Of a DNA stretch of 64,000 nucleotides, positions 36,501-45,763 are shown piece by piece; positions within the stretch are counted from its first letter, which is position 1, and each line of letters begins with the position of its first letter. Below the pieces are notes generated by a model. It made no database searches. It was not told where the DNA came from and worked only from the letters and a program-made list of their open reading frames with translations. This DNA comes from Bacteroidia bacterium. Its GTDB lineage: Bacteria; Bacteroidota; Bacteroidia; UKL13-3. The translations under genes were made by a program, and so were the position numbers. The stretch covers positions 210,409-274,408 of the forward strand of contig JAKLJI010000001.1 in assembly GCA_023151275.1 (NCBI GenBank), given 5' to 3'.

Positions 36501-37178
36501 ATGGCCTTAATTTTATTACTTGAAACCTCAGGCGAGAAATGCTCGGTTGGAATTGCAAAAGACGGAATAACAATTGGTCTGAAAGAAATCACTCAACCCA
36601 ATCAGCATGCCTCTCAGTTGCAAATTCTAGTGGAGGAACTGCTTCAGCAGCTAAGGCTTGAACTGAAAGACTTAAACGCCGTGGCCGTTTCAAAAGGACC
36701 AGGCTCATATACCGGATTGCGTGTTGGCGTGTCGGCTGCAAAAGGCTATTGCTTTGGTCTTGATATACCCCTCATTGGTATTTCAACTCTTGAAGCGCTG
36801 AGCTGTTCGGCAATTGCGTCCAATTATCAAGCCGATGCCTTGTACTTACCCATGATAGATGCCCGAAGAATGGAAGTGTTCTGCCAGTTAAGAAACGCAA
36901 ACAACGATGCCATCAATGAGGCTGAGCCTATTATACTTGAAGAATCAAGCTTTTCAGGAATCGAACAGCCCATTCTTTGTTTTGGCTCGGGAGCCGAGAA
37001 ATTCGTGACGAAGTTCCCAAAATCAGGAATCAAGCTACTTCCCCATATCGAATTATCAGCTGGCAATTTGGCCGGACCTGCTGAAGAACGCTATCAAGCA
37101 GCCGCATTTGAAAACTTAGCTTATTTTGAACCGTTTTATCTGAAAGAATTCTATTCAACCCAAAAAATAAAAGAATGA
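36501..37178 (+). CDS. tsaB: tRNA threonylcarbamoyladenosine biosynthesis protein TsaB
   Basis: ASKHA-fold partner of TsaD needed for t6A37 of tRNAs decoding ANN codons. ILLLETSGEKCSVGIAKDG at the N-terminus, the dimerisation region SYTGLRVGVSAAKGYCFGLDIPLIGISTLEAL and DARRMEVFCQL are family landmarks. 225 aa is normal. The stop overlaps the downstream MBL-rhodanese start by 4 nt (ATGA). Confidence 0.93.
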   Translation: MALILLLETSGEKCSVGIAKDGITIGLKEITQPNQHASQLQILVEELLQQLRLELKDLNAVAVSKGPGSYTGLRVGVSAAKGYCFGLDIPLIGISTLEALSCSAIASNYQADALYLPMIDARRMEVFCQLRNANNDAINEAEPIILEESSFSGIEQPILCFGSGAEKFVTKFPKSGIKLLPHIELSAGNLAGPAEERYQAAAFENLAYFEPFYLKEFYSTQKIKE

Positions 37179-38551
37179 TAGTAGAACAACTTTATACAAG
37201 CTGCCTGGCACAGGCGGCGTATTACATTGAAAGCAATGGAGAAGCTGCCATTATTGACCCAATAAGGGATATTGAACCTTACATGGAAAAGCTGAATGAG
37301 CGAAAAGCAAAATTGAAGTACATTTTTGAAACCCATTTCCACGCAGATTTTGTAAGTGGCCATCAGGATTTAGCCAAGAAAACCGGTGCTGAAATTGTGT
37401 ACGGACCTGAAACTGTTTCCAACCTGCCCATTCGCATTGCAACGGATGGAGAACTTTTCAATGTTGGAGATCTAAACATTCAAGCCATTCACACACCTGG
37501 CCATACCCCTGAAAGCACTTGCTTCCTGCTTATTCAAGCTGATGGAAAACACCATTGCTTGTTCACAGGTGATACTCTTTTTGTAGGAGACGTGGGCAGA
37601 CCTGATCTGTTGGATGGGAAAATTACCAAAGAAGAACTTGCTTCAAGAATGTTTGATTCCGTTCAAAAACTGAAAAGCTATTCAAATGAGATTCTGGTTT
37701 ACCCAGGACACGGAGCAGGTTCAGCCTGCGGAAAAAACATAGGTAAAGAAACCTTCAGTACATTAGGCGAACAAAAAGCATCCAATTATGCTTTAAAAAT
37801 TGAATCGAGAGAGGAGTTCATTGCAAGCATTACCGCAGGAATAGCTCCTGCTCCAGCCTACTTTTCTAAAGATGTTGAGTTGAACCGCAACGGATACAAA
37901 AGCTACGAGGAAATTTTAAAAACCGGCTTAACACCTCTTGATGTCGAAACCCTAAAAACCAAAATCAAAAATGGGGCAACACTTATCGACAGCAGACTAC
38001 CCGATTTCTTTGAACATGGCTTCGTTCCAGGTTCCATCAATATTGGCCTGAATGGACAATTCGCAATATGGGCAGCCACTTTGCTCGATTTACAAAGCGA
38101 GATTGTTTTGGTATGTAAACCGGGCACGGAAAAGGAAACCGTTTCCCGCTTGGCACGAGTAGGTTTTGATTCGATTTCAGGCTATTTAGATAACGGATTT
38201 GATGCCTGGAAAGATGCAGGCTTACGTTATGATATGGTGATTTCCATTTCGGCGGAAGAGTTGGCCTTGGATGCAAAACACAATCCTAAAGCCACAATTT
38301 TGGACGTAAGGAAACCTGAAGAATTCAAATCCGGTCATGTGTTCAATGCAAAAAACCTTCCCTTGAATGGGTTGATTTCAGGTTCTGAGAATCTTGATAA
38401 AAACCAAGAACACTTGATTCATTGTGCTGGTGGATACAGAAGCATGATTGCAGCCAGCATGCTAAAGAAGAATGGCTTTTCAAACATTAAAAACGTTTGG
38501 GGCGGCTTTGAAAAAATCAAAGAAGAAAAGGTAGAAATTCTTTCAAACTAA
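37175..38551 (+). CDS. MBL-fold hydrolase fused to two rhodanese domains (persulfide-dioxygenase-like)
   Basis: 458 aa. The metallo-beta-lactamase domain (about 1-240) shows the iron-binding ETHFHADFVSGHQDL, HTPGHTPESTCF, GDTLFVGDVGRPDL and the later YPGHGAGSACG, the glyoxalase II/ETHE1 persulfide dioxygenase pattern. The first rhodanese domain (about 265-355) has VCKPGTEKE at its active loop, an atypical site; the second (about 365-455) has the regular CAGGYRS loop with an apparent catalytic Cys. Expected role: oxidation or relay of persulfide sulfur. It is translationally coupled to tsaB, an unexpected partner. A terminator follows at 38734-38772. Confidence 0.92.
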   Translation: MIVEQLYTSCLAQAAYYIESNGEAAIIDPIRDIEPYMEKLNERKAKLKYIFETHFHADFVSGHQDLAKKTGAEIVYGPETVSNLPIRIATDGELFNVGDLNIQAIHTPGHTPESTCFLLIQADGKHHCLFTGDTLFVGDVGRPDLLDGKITKEELASRMFDSVQKLKSYSNEILVYPGHGAGSACGKNIGKETFSTLGEQKASNYALKIESREEFIASITAGIAPAPAYFSKDVELNRNGYKSYEEILKTGLTPLDVETLKTKIKNGATLIDSRLPDFFEHGFVPGSINIGLNGQFAIWAATLLDLQSEIVLVCKPGTEKETVSRLARVGFDSISGYLDNGFDAWKDAGLRYDMVISISAEELALDAKHNPKATILDVRKPEEFKSGHVFNAKNLPLNGLISGSENLDKNQEHLIHCAGGYRSMIAASMLKKNGFSNIKNVWGGFEKIKEEKVEILSN

Positions 38552-38733
38552 GCCCGGATTATGCATTTGAACTTCGTCATGAGGGCCAAAAGGCCAAAGA
38601 AATTGGCAGTTTCCCGAGCAAGTCATAATGCATCTTTATGGCGAGTGAGGAAAACTGAGTTTACGCCCAATTTCACAGGCATTTTGGCCAGTAATAGATG
38701 GTCAAATGCGTATTCCTGGCTAAGTTAATCCAC

Positions 38734-38772
38734 AAAAAAAGGGGCCTGGCAGATGCCAGGCCCCTTTTTTTT
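38734..38772. terminator. Bidirectional terminator
   Basis: GGGGCCTGGC (38741-38750), loop AGAT, GCCAGGCCCC (38755-38764), with an A-run before and a T-run after, so it serves both the MBL-rhodanese gene and the convergent giant gene. The stretch 38552-38733 between has no other feature I can see. Confidence 0.9.
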
Positions 38773-38785
38773 GCGTTCAATTCAT

Positions 38786-41700
38786 TTATCTGAACAAGGT
38801 TACCGAACCTGAATAGCTGTACTTCTTACCACTGAAGCTTGTTGCATTCACCTGATAAACATAGGCGTCTTGCTGACAATCTTCCTTGGTTCGCATATCG
38901 GTTCCATCCCAACCAATTTGAATATCATTGGTTCTGAACACCATTTGGCCCCAACGATTAAATACCATGATGTCAATGGATTCAAATCCGGTTGCTGCTA
39001 CTTTGAAGGTTCTGTTACAATCCAATGGACAAGGAACAGAAGAGTTTCTATAGATAGCCGATGGGATAAACACTGTGATATCTGGCTCTACACGAATCAT
39101 CTTAGTAATGGAATCAAAGCATCCATACTGATTGACTACTGTAAGTTTAACTGGAATACGTGCAGTATCGGCAGGGAACTTCACATCTTGTGGACTTTCA
39201 TCATAAAGGATACGATCTGGTCCATTGATATCAGCAGGACCCATGTACCAAATGTATTTCAATGGTGAGTTATCGCCATTGGTCGACTCATTGAAGAAAT
39301 CGAAATACGGCTTAGCAATGGTAGTGCTAATTGGGTCTGTGCTGAAATTCGCAACAGGTGTTGGCCATGCAAAAACCTGAGCAGTTGAAGTATCTGTACA
39401 ACCACTTGACTCCACAACTAAATAGATGGTTCTAGTTCCGGCTGTTGTATAGGTTCTACTGTACACTTTGTCGTTAGCCGGATCGCTGTTCAAACGAGCT
39501 GAGCTAAGTGAACCTTCATACCAATTGAAGTTTGGTGTTGGAACACCAGGATCACCTGCAGTAAATACAGAATTCAGTGTAACATTATACCTAGGGTCAA
39601 CACAACCACGGTCTGGTGCAATTACAAAATTCGCATCTGGTTTTGGAAGTATTGTAAAGGTAGCCTGATCTGTGGCAGGAGCACAACGGTCATTGTTGGT
39701 TGTTGTAGCAACGAAAGTGATAGTACCCCGAGTGATATCAGAAGGCAATGCATTGTAAGTAATACCTGAAGTACCATTGTTTACGATATTGGCATTGTTT
39801 CCATCAGGAGTAGTCCAATTTACTCCATACGGAGAAGAAGGAACAGTATCAAATCCAACAGTAAACGAAGCATCGTAGGCACAAACTACCGAACCCGACT
39901 GAATGGCCAAACGAGGAGGCAATTGAACACGAATATCAATTGAGTCTCTATTGCTACATCCAGTACCCGGATCTGTGAAATAATACTTCACGTTATAAAC
40001 TCCATTTTGAATTCCTGGTGTATTCAAATTGAATGTACCTGCAGCAACATTAAATGCGCCTGGCAAATCAGGACTGCTAAACATGGTACCACCATCAGCA
40101 GCTCCGGCAGGGTCCATAAAGAAGGTTACCATTCCGTTGGTTGTACAAACTGCCGAATCGGAAGGATTATTGTAATCGATGTCAACGTTCGGATTTGCAT
40201 TTACCTGAATGGAAGCAGGCACTTCAACCACGCAACCTGATGCAGTATCACGGTATACCAATTTGTACTCCTTAGTCATGTTTGGAATAACCGGATGGCT
40301 AGGTAGGAATTTGCGACCTTGAGTTAGTGCAGCTGAATAAGACTCATCAACAAAATCCATTTTCCAATAGCTGGTTTGTGGATTTGTTGCATTGGTAGAA
40401 CGTCCCATCATCCAAGTATCCAGATTGATGGTATCACCCGATTTACAAACCGAAGCTCCAACACCCGAAACCAATATTGGCGATTTGATTACACGGAAGA
40501 CTGTGGTATCTGTACCTACGCAACCACCTGTTGGAGATGCAATTGAAACACCTGCAATTGGAGGAGCAAACAACACGCTATTGGAAGGCGGGAAGTTTGT
40601 GGTAAACTGATAGGTAAGTACGTTTGTATCCGGTAAGTTTTTAACATCCGCACCCTTAGGGTCAAATGCATAGTAGTTCTGACCAGGTGTAGTCTTGATT
40701 ACACCACGACCAAACCATTCTTCATTGATTGCAAGGGCACCACCATTTGGTGAATAACCTTGGTTAGCTGGCCTTAAATCAAATATAGCTCCGCTGTTAT
40801 CACACAAGGTGCGGTTTGGACCTGCATTAATTGTTGGAACAGGGAATACTGCAACCAATAAAGAATCACGAATTGAACAACCTTGGTCGTCTACAACCTG
40901 AATGTAAATGTAATTGCCATAAGGCTGATTTCCATTTGATGGTGGAAGGAAAGCCAAATTATCCACGAGCAATTGGTTTCCACTTATCGCCAACGGGTTT
41001 CTAGGATAAGTCCAGGTGCGGTTTACCAATGTTTTATTGGTAGAATTCACAACTGGTAAAGAAATGATATTGTTGGTACGACAAAGCGGAATTGAAGTTG
41101 GACGATTAATAACTGGCAGCTCATTTACCTTCAACTCCATTGTATCCACATTGGAACAAGTAACTCCACCATAAGTAATATAGCCTGTTACCTGGTATTG
41201 GGTGGTTGTAGGTGGTGAGATAACATAGGTTGGCTGATTAGATAAAACTGGGCTTGAGCCTGTAACCGGAACAGCGCGCCATTGGAAAGAATCAATCGCA
41301 GCAGTAGTTCCAATAGCAGTTAATGTTATAGGTGCATCATTGAAACAAATGGTTCTATCTGGGCCAGCACTTACAGGAACTGGAAGATTAAAGTAGATGT
41401 TTGAGCTTTCTACACGCACACAACCAAAATTATCGGTTTTGGTTACGGTGTAAACTCCGCTATCTCTTGGTATGATTTTCTGTGAAACTGAGTCATCAAG
41501 AACAGGTGCTACAGGAGATTTTCTCCAGCGCCAAGTTCCAACCGAACCGAAACTATTTCCTGCATCAAGTGTATCAAGCGTACCAGGACATAAACGCATA
41601 GCCGGAACTAATTCAGGAACGGGGAGATTTCTGGTGAACACATTGAAAGTAGCAGAGTCACGGCAATTGTTCAAATCGCGAATCAACACCTTATACTGAG

Positions 41701-43552
41701 TGTTGTTACCAGCATTTACAGGATTCAGTGTAACGTTTGAATCCAAGCTTTCTGCACGAACAATATTGGTTGAGTTCAAACCACCTAAATAATAGGTATA
41801 ACGGTAAGCAGCACCAAGTGGAGTACCACCTTTACCAAATGATTTCAGGGAAACCGGAGAACCAAGACAGTTGAATGTATCACGAATGCTCACATCCAAA
41901 GGCTCACCAATATAAACCGAGTCGATGATGTTATCATTAGGACAACCATTTGGCGCAGGAGGAGCAATGGTTGTTAAGCGCAACTTAACTCTATGCCAAC
42001 CCGCTTGGGTAAACCTGTGGTTTGAAACAGTTGGTCCGGTGTAGGTAACATAAGAGTTTGATCTTGGGCCATTCTCAACCTGGAACTGGGTATATGAGTT
42101 ATTTAACTGCACATTATTAGTAAGCGTGTAGCCAAAATCATAGAAACCACAATTCTTATTTGTTTTAATAATTGTAGCTAATGGAATCCTTCGGACTGTA
42201 ACCGCGAATGATCTTGTAACGCGCGAAGGCAATGGACAAGCCCTATCTTTTGCTGTTACAATAAAATAATACGGCAGATTGTTCGCCATACTCGCCGGTG
42301 GTGTCCAACAGAACCTGAAACTATCCAAACGAGGGCCTAATACTTTTCTTTGGCTTACATTATACAAAGGCTGGAATGTGGCACCATTTGCAGTAAGGTT
42401 AGCAGGAGCATTCCAGGTAATATCGGTAGTATCCCAACCTGCAGTATTGTCCCAAGCAGAAATAATCACACAAAGTTGCTGGCCTGCACAAATAGCATAG
42501 CTGTAATTGGGCTGAGGCGAGGTTAAGGTTCCGTCATTATTATATGTTCTTAGAACCGGAGGGTTGTTTTCATCGCAAAGTTTTGCGTAGAACTGAATAT
42601 CACGGGTAGTTTTTCCCACAATGGTTGGCACTCCATTAATGGTTTTCCATTGAGTAACCTCAATTACGATATTACTCGTAAATATCATGGTTGGCCTAAA
42701 TCGGACGTCACCCGTTACAGGGTCAATAAAAATACCCAAAGGCGGCAATGCCGGTGGAGACGTCATTGGAGCTCCCAAATAAGGGAATGGAACTGTTGGA
42801 GAATAAGGCGATTGATAAGGAGCTGGAGAGTTTGGTCCAGTCATTACTGGTCCATAAGCATAACTCAAAGAGTCACCGTCTGGGTCAATAGCACCCAAGT
42901 TGTAAGTAAAATCCTGTCCAACGCAAGTTACAGCAACCGGGTCATTGGTAAATGTTGGTGCTGAGTTACATGGGGTAATGCATTTGTTGATTGTACAACC
43001 TGAGTAATAAGACAAACTACTTGGATTTACCAAAGTAGTAATAGCTGCGTTACGGCAGCAGTCGTTAAAACCAATGTTTACCAAACAACAGTTTGGTGGA
43101 ACACCACTCAAGTTAACAATACCGGTAAAGGTATAAATTTCAATTCCGGGAGTAAATGAACCGGGAGTACGGGTTCCGCAATTGGTACAAATACTTTTTG
43201 CAGCTGCACAAAGCTGGATAATGTCAAAACCACTACCCGCCGCAACGGCCTGAATTGAAGTATTTCCAAAATTTGTACCAAGACATGGAGCCTGAGCACC
43301 GGTAATTGACAAGTTTACCGAACAGTTGGTATTCAATGGGCCCGGAGGACATCCGCAAAGAGGAATACCGCCGCAGTCCCTATACCATTTCATGGTAAGC
43401 TGGTACTGACCTGGTGTGGAACCCAGACAATTGTACGTAATGTCTGATCCCACAAGGTGAGATGCCTTCAGGCTTTTTCCTGCTGCAAGCGCCATCGCCA
43501 GCAGGATAAGCAGGGGCAAAACCCTTTTGAAAAAGTGTAAAACATTTTTCAT
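38786..43552 (-). CDS. Giant secreted protein with Cys-rich N-terminus and type IX (type B) sorting domain
   Basis: 1588 aa. Signal peptide MKNVLHFFKRVLPLLILLAMALAAGKSLKA. Residues about 30-210 are a Cys-rich domain (SHLVGSDITYNCLGSTPGQYQLTMKWYRDC), a known N-terminus among Bacteroidota gliding-motility-associated proteins. Cadherin/dystroglycan-like parts follow (IDPDGDSLSYAYG at about 223), then many Ig/PKD-like segments to about 1500 (e.g. PVPVSAGPDRTICFNDAPITL and similar). The last 90 residues (FIPSAIYRNSS to YSGSVTLFR) are the gliding-motility C-terminal domain. It probably is exported and anchored on the surface; ligand unknown. A -7 box candidate is at 43579-43586. Confidence 0.88.
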   Translation of the reverse strand: MKNVLHFFKRVLPLLILLAMALAAGKSLKASHLVGSDITYNCLGSTPGQYQLTMKWYRDCGGIPLCGCPPGPLNTNCSVNLSITGAQAPCLGTNFGNTSIQAVAAGSGFDIIQLCAAAKSICTNCGTRTPGSFTPGIEIYTFTGIVNLSGVPPNCCLVNIGFNDCCRNAAITTLVNPSSLSYYSGCTINKCITPCNSAPTFTNDPVAVTCVGQDFTYNLGAIDPDGDSLSYAYGPVMTGPNSPAPYQSPYSPTVPFPYLGAPMTSPPALPPLGIFIDPVTGDVRFRPTMIFTSNIVIEVTQWKTINGVPTIVGKTTRDIQFYAKLCDENNPPVLRTYNNDGTLTSPQPNYSYAICAGQQLCVIISAWDNTAGWDTTDITWNAPANLTANGATFQPLYNVSQRKVLGPRLDSFRFCWTPPASMANNLPYYFIVTAKDRACPLPSRVTRSFAVTVRRIPLATIIKTNKNCGFYDFGYTLTNNVQLNNSYTQFQVENGPRSNSYVTYTGPTVSNHRFTQAGWHRVKLRLTTIAPPAPNGCPNDNIIDSVYIGEPLDVSIRDTFNCLGSPVSLKSFGKGGTPLGAAYRYTYYLGGLNSTNIVRAESLDSNVTLNPVNAGNNTQYKVLIRDLNNCRDSATFNVFTRNLPVPELVPAMRLCPGTLDTLDAGNSFGSVGTWRWRKSPVAPVLDDSVSQKIIPRDSGVYTVTKTDNFGCVRVESSNIYFNLPVPVSAGPDRTICFNDAPITLTAIGTTAAIDSFQWRAVPVTGSSPVLSNQPTYVISPPTTTQYQVTGYITYGGVTCSNVDTMELKVNELPVINRPTSIPLCRTNNIISLPVVNSTNKTLVNRTWTYPRNPLAISGNQLLVDNLAFLPPSNGNQPYGNYIYIQVVDDQGCSIRDSLLVAVFPVPTINAGPNRTLCDNSGAIFDLRPANQGYSPNGGALAINEEWFGRGVIKTTPGQNYYAFDPKGADVKNLPDTNVLTYQFTTNFPPSNSVLFAPPIAGVSIASPTGGCVGTDTTVFRVIKSPILVSGVGASVCKSGDTINLDTWMMGRSTNATNPQTSYWKMDFVDESYSAALTQGRKFLPSHPVIPNMTKEYKLVYRDTASGCVVEVPASIQVNANPNVDIDYNNPSDSAVCTTNGMVTFFMDPAGAADGGTMFSSPDLPGAFNVAAGTFNLNTPGIQNGVYNVKYYFTDPGTGCSNRDSIDIRVQLPPRLAIQSGSVVCAYDASFTVGFDTVPSSPYGVNWTTPDGNNANIVNNGTSGITYNALPSDITRGTITFVATTTNNDRCAPATDQATFTILPKPDANFVIAPDRGCVDPRYNVTLNSVFTAGDPGVPTPNFNWYEGSLSSARLNSDPANDKVYSRTYTTAGTRTIYLVVESSGCTDTSTAQVFAWPTPVANFSTDPISTTIAKPYFDFFNESTNGDNSPLKYIWYMGPADINGPDRILYDESPQDVKFPADTARIPVKLTVVNQYGCFDSITKMIRVEPDITVFIPSAIYRNSSVPCPLDCNRTFKVAATGFESIDIMVFNRWGQMVFRTNDIQIGWDGTDMRTKEDCQQDAYVYQVNATSFSGKKYSYSGSVTLFR

Positions 43553-43578
43553 ATCGCTGTTATTTGTTGTTTCCGAAT

Positions 43579-43586
43579 CAAAAGTA
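43579..43586 (-). promoter_or_regulatory. -7 box of the giant-protein promoter
   Basis: Minus-strand TACTTTTG, exact consensus, 26 nt before the ATG. No TTG at the expected distance. Confidence 0.35.
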
Positions 43587-43693
43587 ATTTAGGTTCTCCT
43601 TAATATCTTGTTAAGACTCCCAATTTTATCGAATTTTCCACGAATTATAATTTTCTTAAGGTATTCATTCAGAAAGTTTTAACTAATTAAGCA

Positions 43694-44815
43694 ATGTTTA
43701 CAGGAAAAAAAACTTTACAAAATTACCCTGAAATTCCTGCTGTTTGGAAGGGAAAAGAGGATGAGCTGCTGGATTTTGCCTCTCTCTTTCCGTTCAATCC
43801 CCATTTTTACCTGTCATCCGAGAATGGTCTCTGGAAATGTAAAAATTTTCTCCCTTCAACCCTAGCTGATACCAAAATTTTCTTAGGTGAGGGAAACACT
43901 CCTGAAATGGAATTAACCTGGAACAAAAAATTTCAGGTTCGCGTAAAACTTGAACATCTTAATCCGACAGGATCCTACAAAGACAGAGGTGCTGCTGTTC
44001 TTATGTCCTACCTCAAAAATCTTGGTATTAAGGAAGTTGTGCAAGACAGCAGTGGGAATGCAGGCGTTTCAATTGCTGCCTATTCCAGAGCAAATCAAAT
44101 CAAATGCACAGTTTTTGTTCCGGAAAATACGAGCACAGCGAAAATGGCACAAATCAAAGCCTATGGTGCTTATCTAAAAACTATTCCAGGGACCAGAGCG
44201 GACTGTGCACATGCAGCATTGCAAGCAGCGGAAAAAACTTTTTATGCTTCTCATTGCTATCACCCTGTTTTTTTTCAGGGAACAAAAACAATGTTACTGG
44301 AAATGGCCTTGAATTCAAACTTCAAACTGCCTCATTATTTGATACTTCCGGCAGGAAACGGAACGTTAATTACTGGTTGCAGCATTGCACTAAAAGAACT
44401 TGAAGCCGCAGGATTTGATACCTCATCAACCCAAATAATTGCGGTTCAAACAAATTCCTGCAACCCGCTTTTCCAAAAGTTCAATGGATCAAATGAGCAG
44501 TTCTCACCAGAACCTAATCCCGGTTTGGCAGAAGGAATTGCTATACCAAACCCGGTGCGTGGAGAAGAAATGTTACAGCGAGTAGCTGAAACGAATGGAT
44601 TTTGGGTTTCGGTTTCAGAATATGAAATCTTGGAAGCCTGGAAAAAGTTGGCAGCCTTAGGTCATCTGGTTGAATCTACCAGCGCAGCTGTTTTTGCTGC
44701 AATTACCCAATTGGAAGAAAAACTTCCTGAAAATTCTCGCATTTGGACCCTTTTCAGTGGGCATGGATTAAAATCTTCCGACAAATTGAATTATTTATGT
44801 GCTCAAGATTCCTAA
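43694..44815 (+). CDS. PLP-dependent threonine synthase-like enzyme
   Basis: Fold type II PLP enzyme of 373 aa. The Schiff-base lysine is Lys96 in NPTGSYKDRGA, the usual threonine synthase context; SSGNAGVSIAAYSRA binds the substrate carboxylate, and AGNGTL (about 225) binds the PLP phosphate. Shorter than Bacteroidota ThrC (about 430 aa), so it could be a threonine synthase or a related beta-replacing enzyme. It starts a four-gene run with the lipoprotein, SurA-like and MoxR genes; the link to them is unclear. Confidence 0.82.
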   Translation: MFTGKKTLQNYPEIPAVWKGKEDELLDFASLFPFNPHFYLSSENGLWKCKNFLPSTLADTKIFLGEGNTPEMELTWNKKFQVRVKLEHLNPTGSYKDRGAAVLMSYLKNLGIKEVVQDSSGNAGVSIAAYSRANQIKCTVFVPENTSTAKMAQIKAYGAYLKTIPGTRADCAHAALQAAEKTFYASHCYHPVFFQGTKTMLLEMALNSNFKLPHYLILPAGNGTLITGCSIALKELEAAGFDTSSTQIIAVQTNSCNPLFQKFNGSNEQFSPEPNPGLAEGIAIPNPVRGEEMLQRVAETNGFWVSVSEYEILEAWKKLAALGHLVESTSAAVFAAITQLEEKLPENSRIWTLFSGHGLKSSDKLNYLCAQDS

Positions 44816-44824
44816 TTTGAATCC

Positions 44825-45667
44825 ATGAAACTAATTTTCTTAGTCTTCACTTTTCCAGTTTTCTGGTCGTGTAATTCAAACGACCATTCTTTTGCTGAGG
44901 TAAATGAAGCCAAACTTACCTGGGAAATGGTGCAACCACATGTTAGCGGAATTTACAAGGGAAAAGACAGTATTCAAGAACTAAAACAAATTACAAACAA
45001 CTGGATAACAGAGGAATTACTAGTTCAAGAAGCAGCAGAAAAAGGATTCGACAATTCGCCCGAAATTGAACATTTGGTTAATGATTATAAAAGGCAATTA
45101 ATGGTTCATTTATTGGAGGAAGATTACTTGCAAAAAAACCTCGATACCAACATCACCGAGCAGGAAATGAGATCCTATTTCAACTCGAATAAGGAAAATT
45201 TCATGCTAGGAAAAAACATTGTGAAATTGGTTTTTATAAAATGCCCTAAATCAAGTCCCCAACTGAGTGAATTAAAAAAACTCATTTATCCTTGGAAGGA
45301 ACAAAATCTTGAAAAACTCCGGGAACTTGCACTTACAAGCTGCGAAAATCATTACCTAAATTCAGAAATCTGGCTTGAATTTGAAGAATTGCTCAAAGAA
45401 ATTCCAATAAAAACTTACGATGGTGCCCAATTTCTTCAAAACAACAAATTTCTGGAAATCAGCGAGGGTGAATCTGTTTATTTGGTGAATATTATCGACT
45501 ACAGAGTAAGAAATCAGGTTTCGGAATTTGAATTTGAAAAATTAAATATTCGGAAAATCATCTTGTTCAACCGCAAGAAAGACCTGCTGAACAAGTATAA
45601 GAATCAGTTAGTTCAGGATGCCTTTCTTCAAAAAAAGGCAATAATCAATGCCCAAAAAATGGACTAA
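44825..45667 (+). CDS. PPIase-like lipoprotein (SurA/PrsA-type)
   Basis: 280 aa. A short lipoprotein signal (MKLIFLVFTFPVFWSC) is followed by a helical region resembling the SurA/PrsA N-terminus (ITNNWITEELLVQEAAEKGFDNSPEIEHLVNDYKRQLMVHLLEEDYLQKN, then ITEQEMRSYFNSNKENF). No complete parvulin domain is apparent, so it may be a chaperone without isomerase activity. It lies upstream of surA-like gene and 9 nt after the PLP enzyme stop. Confidence 0.7.
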   Translation: MKLIFLVFTFPVFWSCNSNDHSFAEVNEAKLTWEMVQPHVSGIYKGKDSIQELKQITNNWITEELLVQEAAEKGFDNSPEIEHLVNDYKRQLMVHLLEEDYLQKNLDTNITEQEMRSYFNSNKENFMLGKNIVKLVFIKCPKSSPQLSELKKLIYPWKEQNLEKLRELALTSCENHYLNSEIWLEFEELLKEIPIKTYDGAQFLQNNKFLEISEGESVYLVNIIDYRVRNQVSEFEFEKLNIRKIILFNRKKDLLNKYKNQLVQDAFLQKKAIINAQKMD

Positions 45668-45763
45668 AATGCAAAAAATCCTCGTTTGGAAAGACCAACT
45701 TATCATCTTTTATCAAAAAAGAATCGCAACTCCGCTCCGATTTTCACAGATTTGCATTAACGA

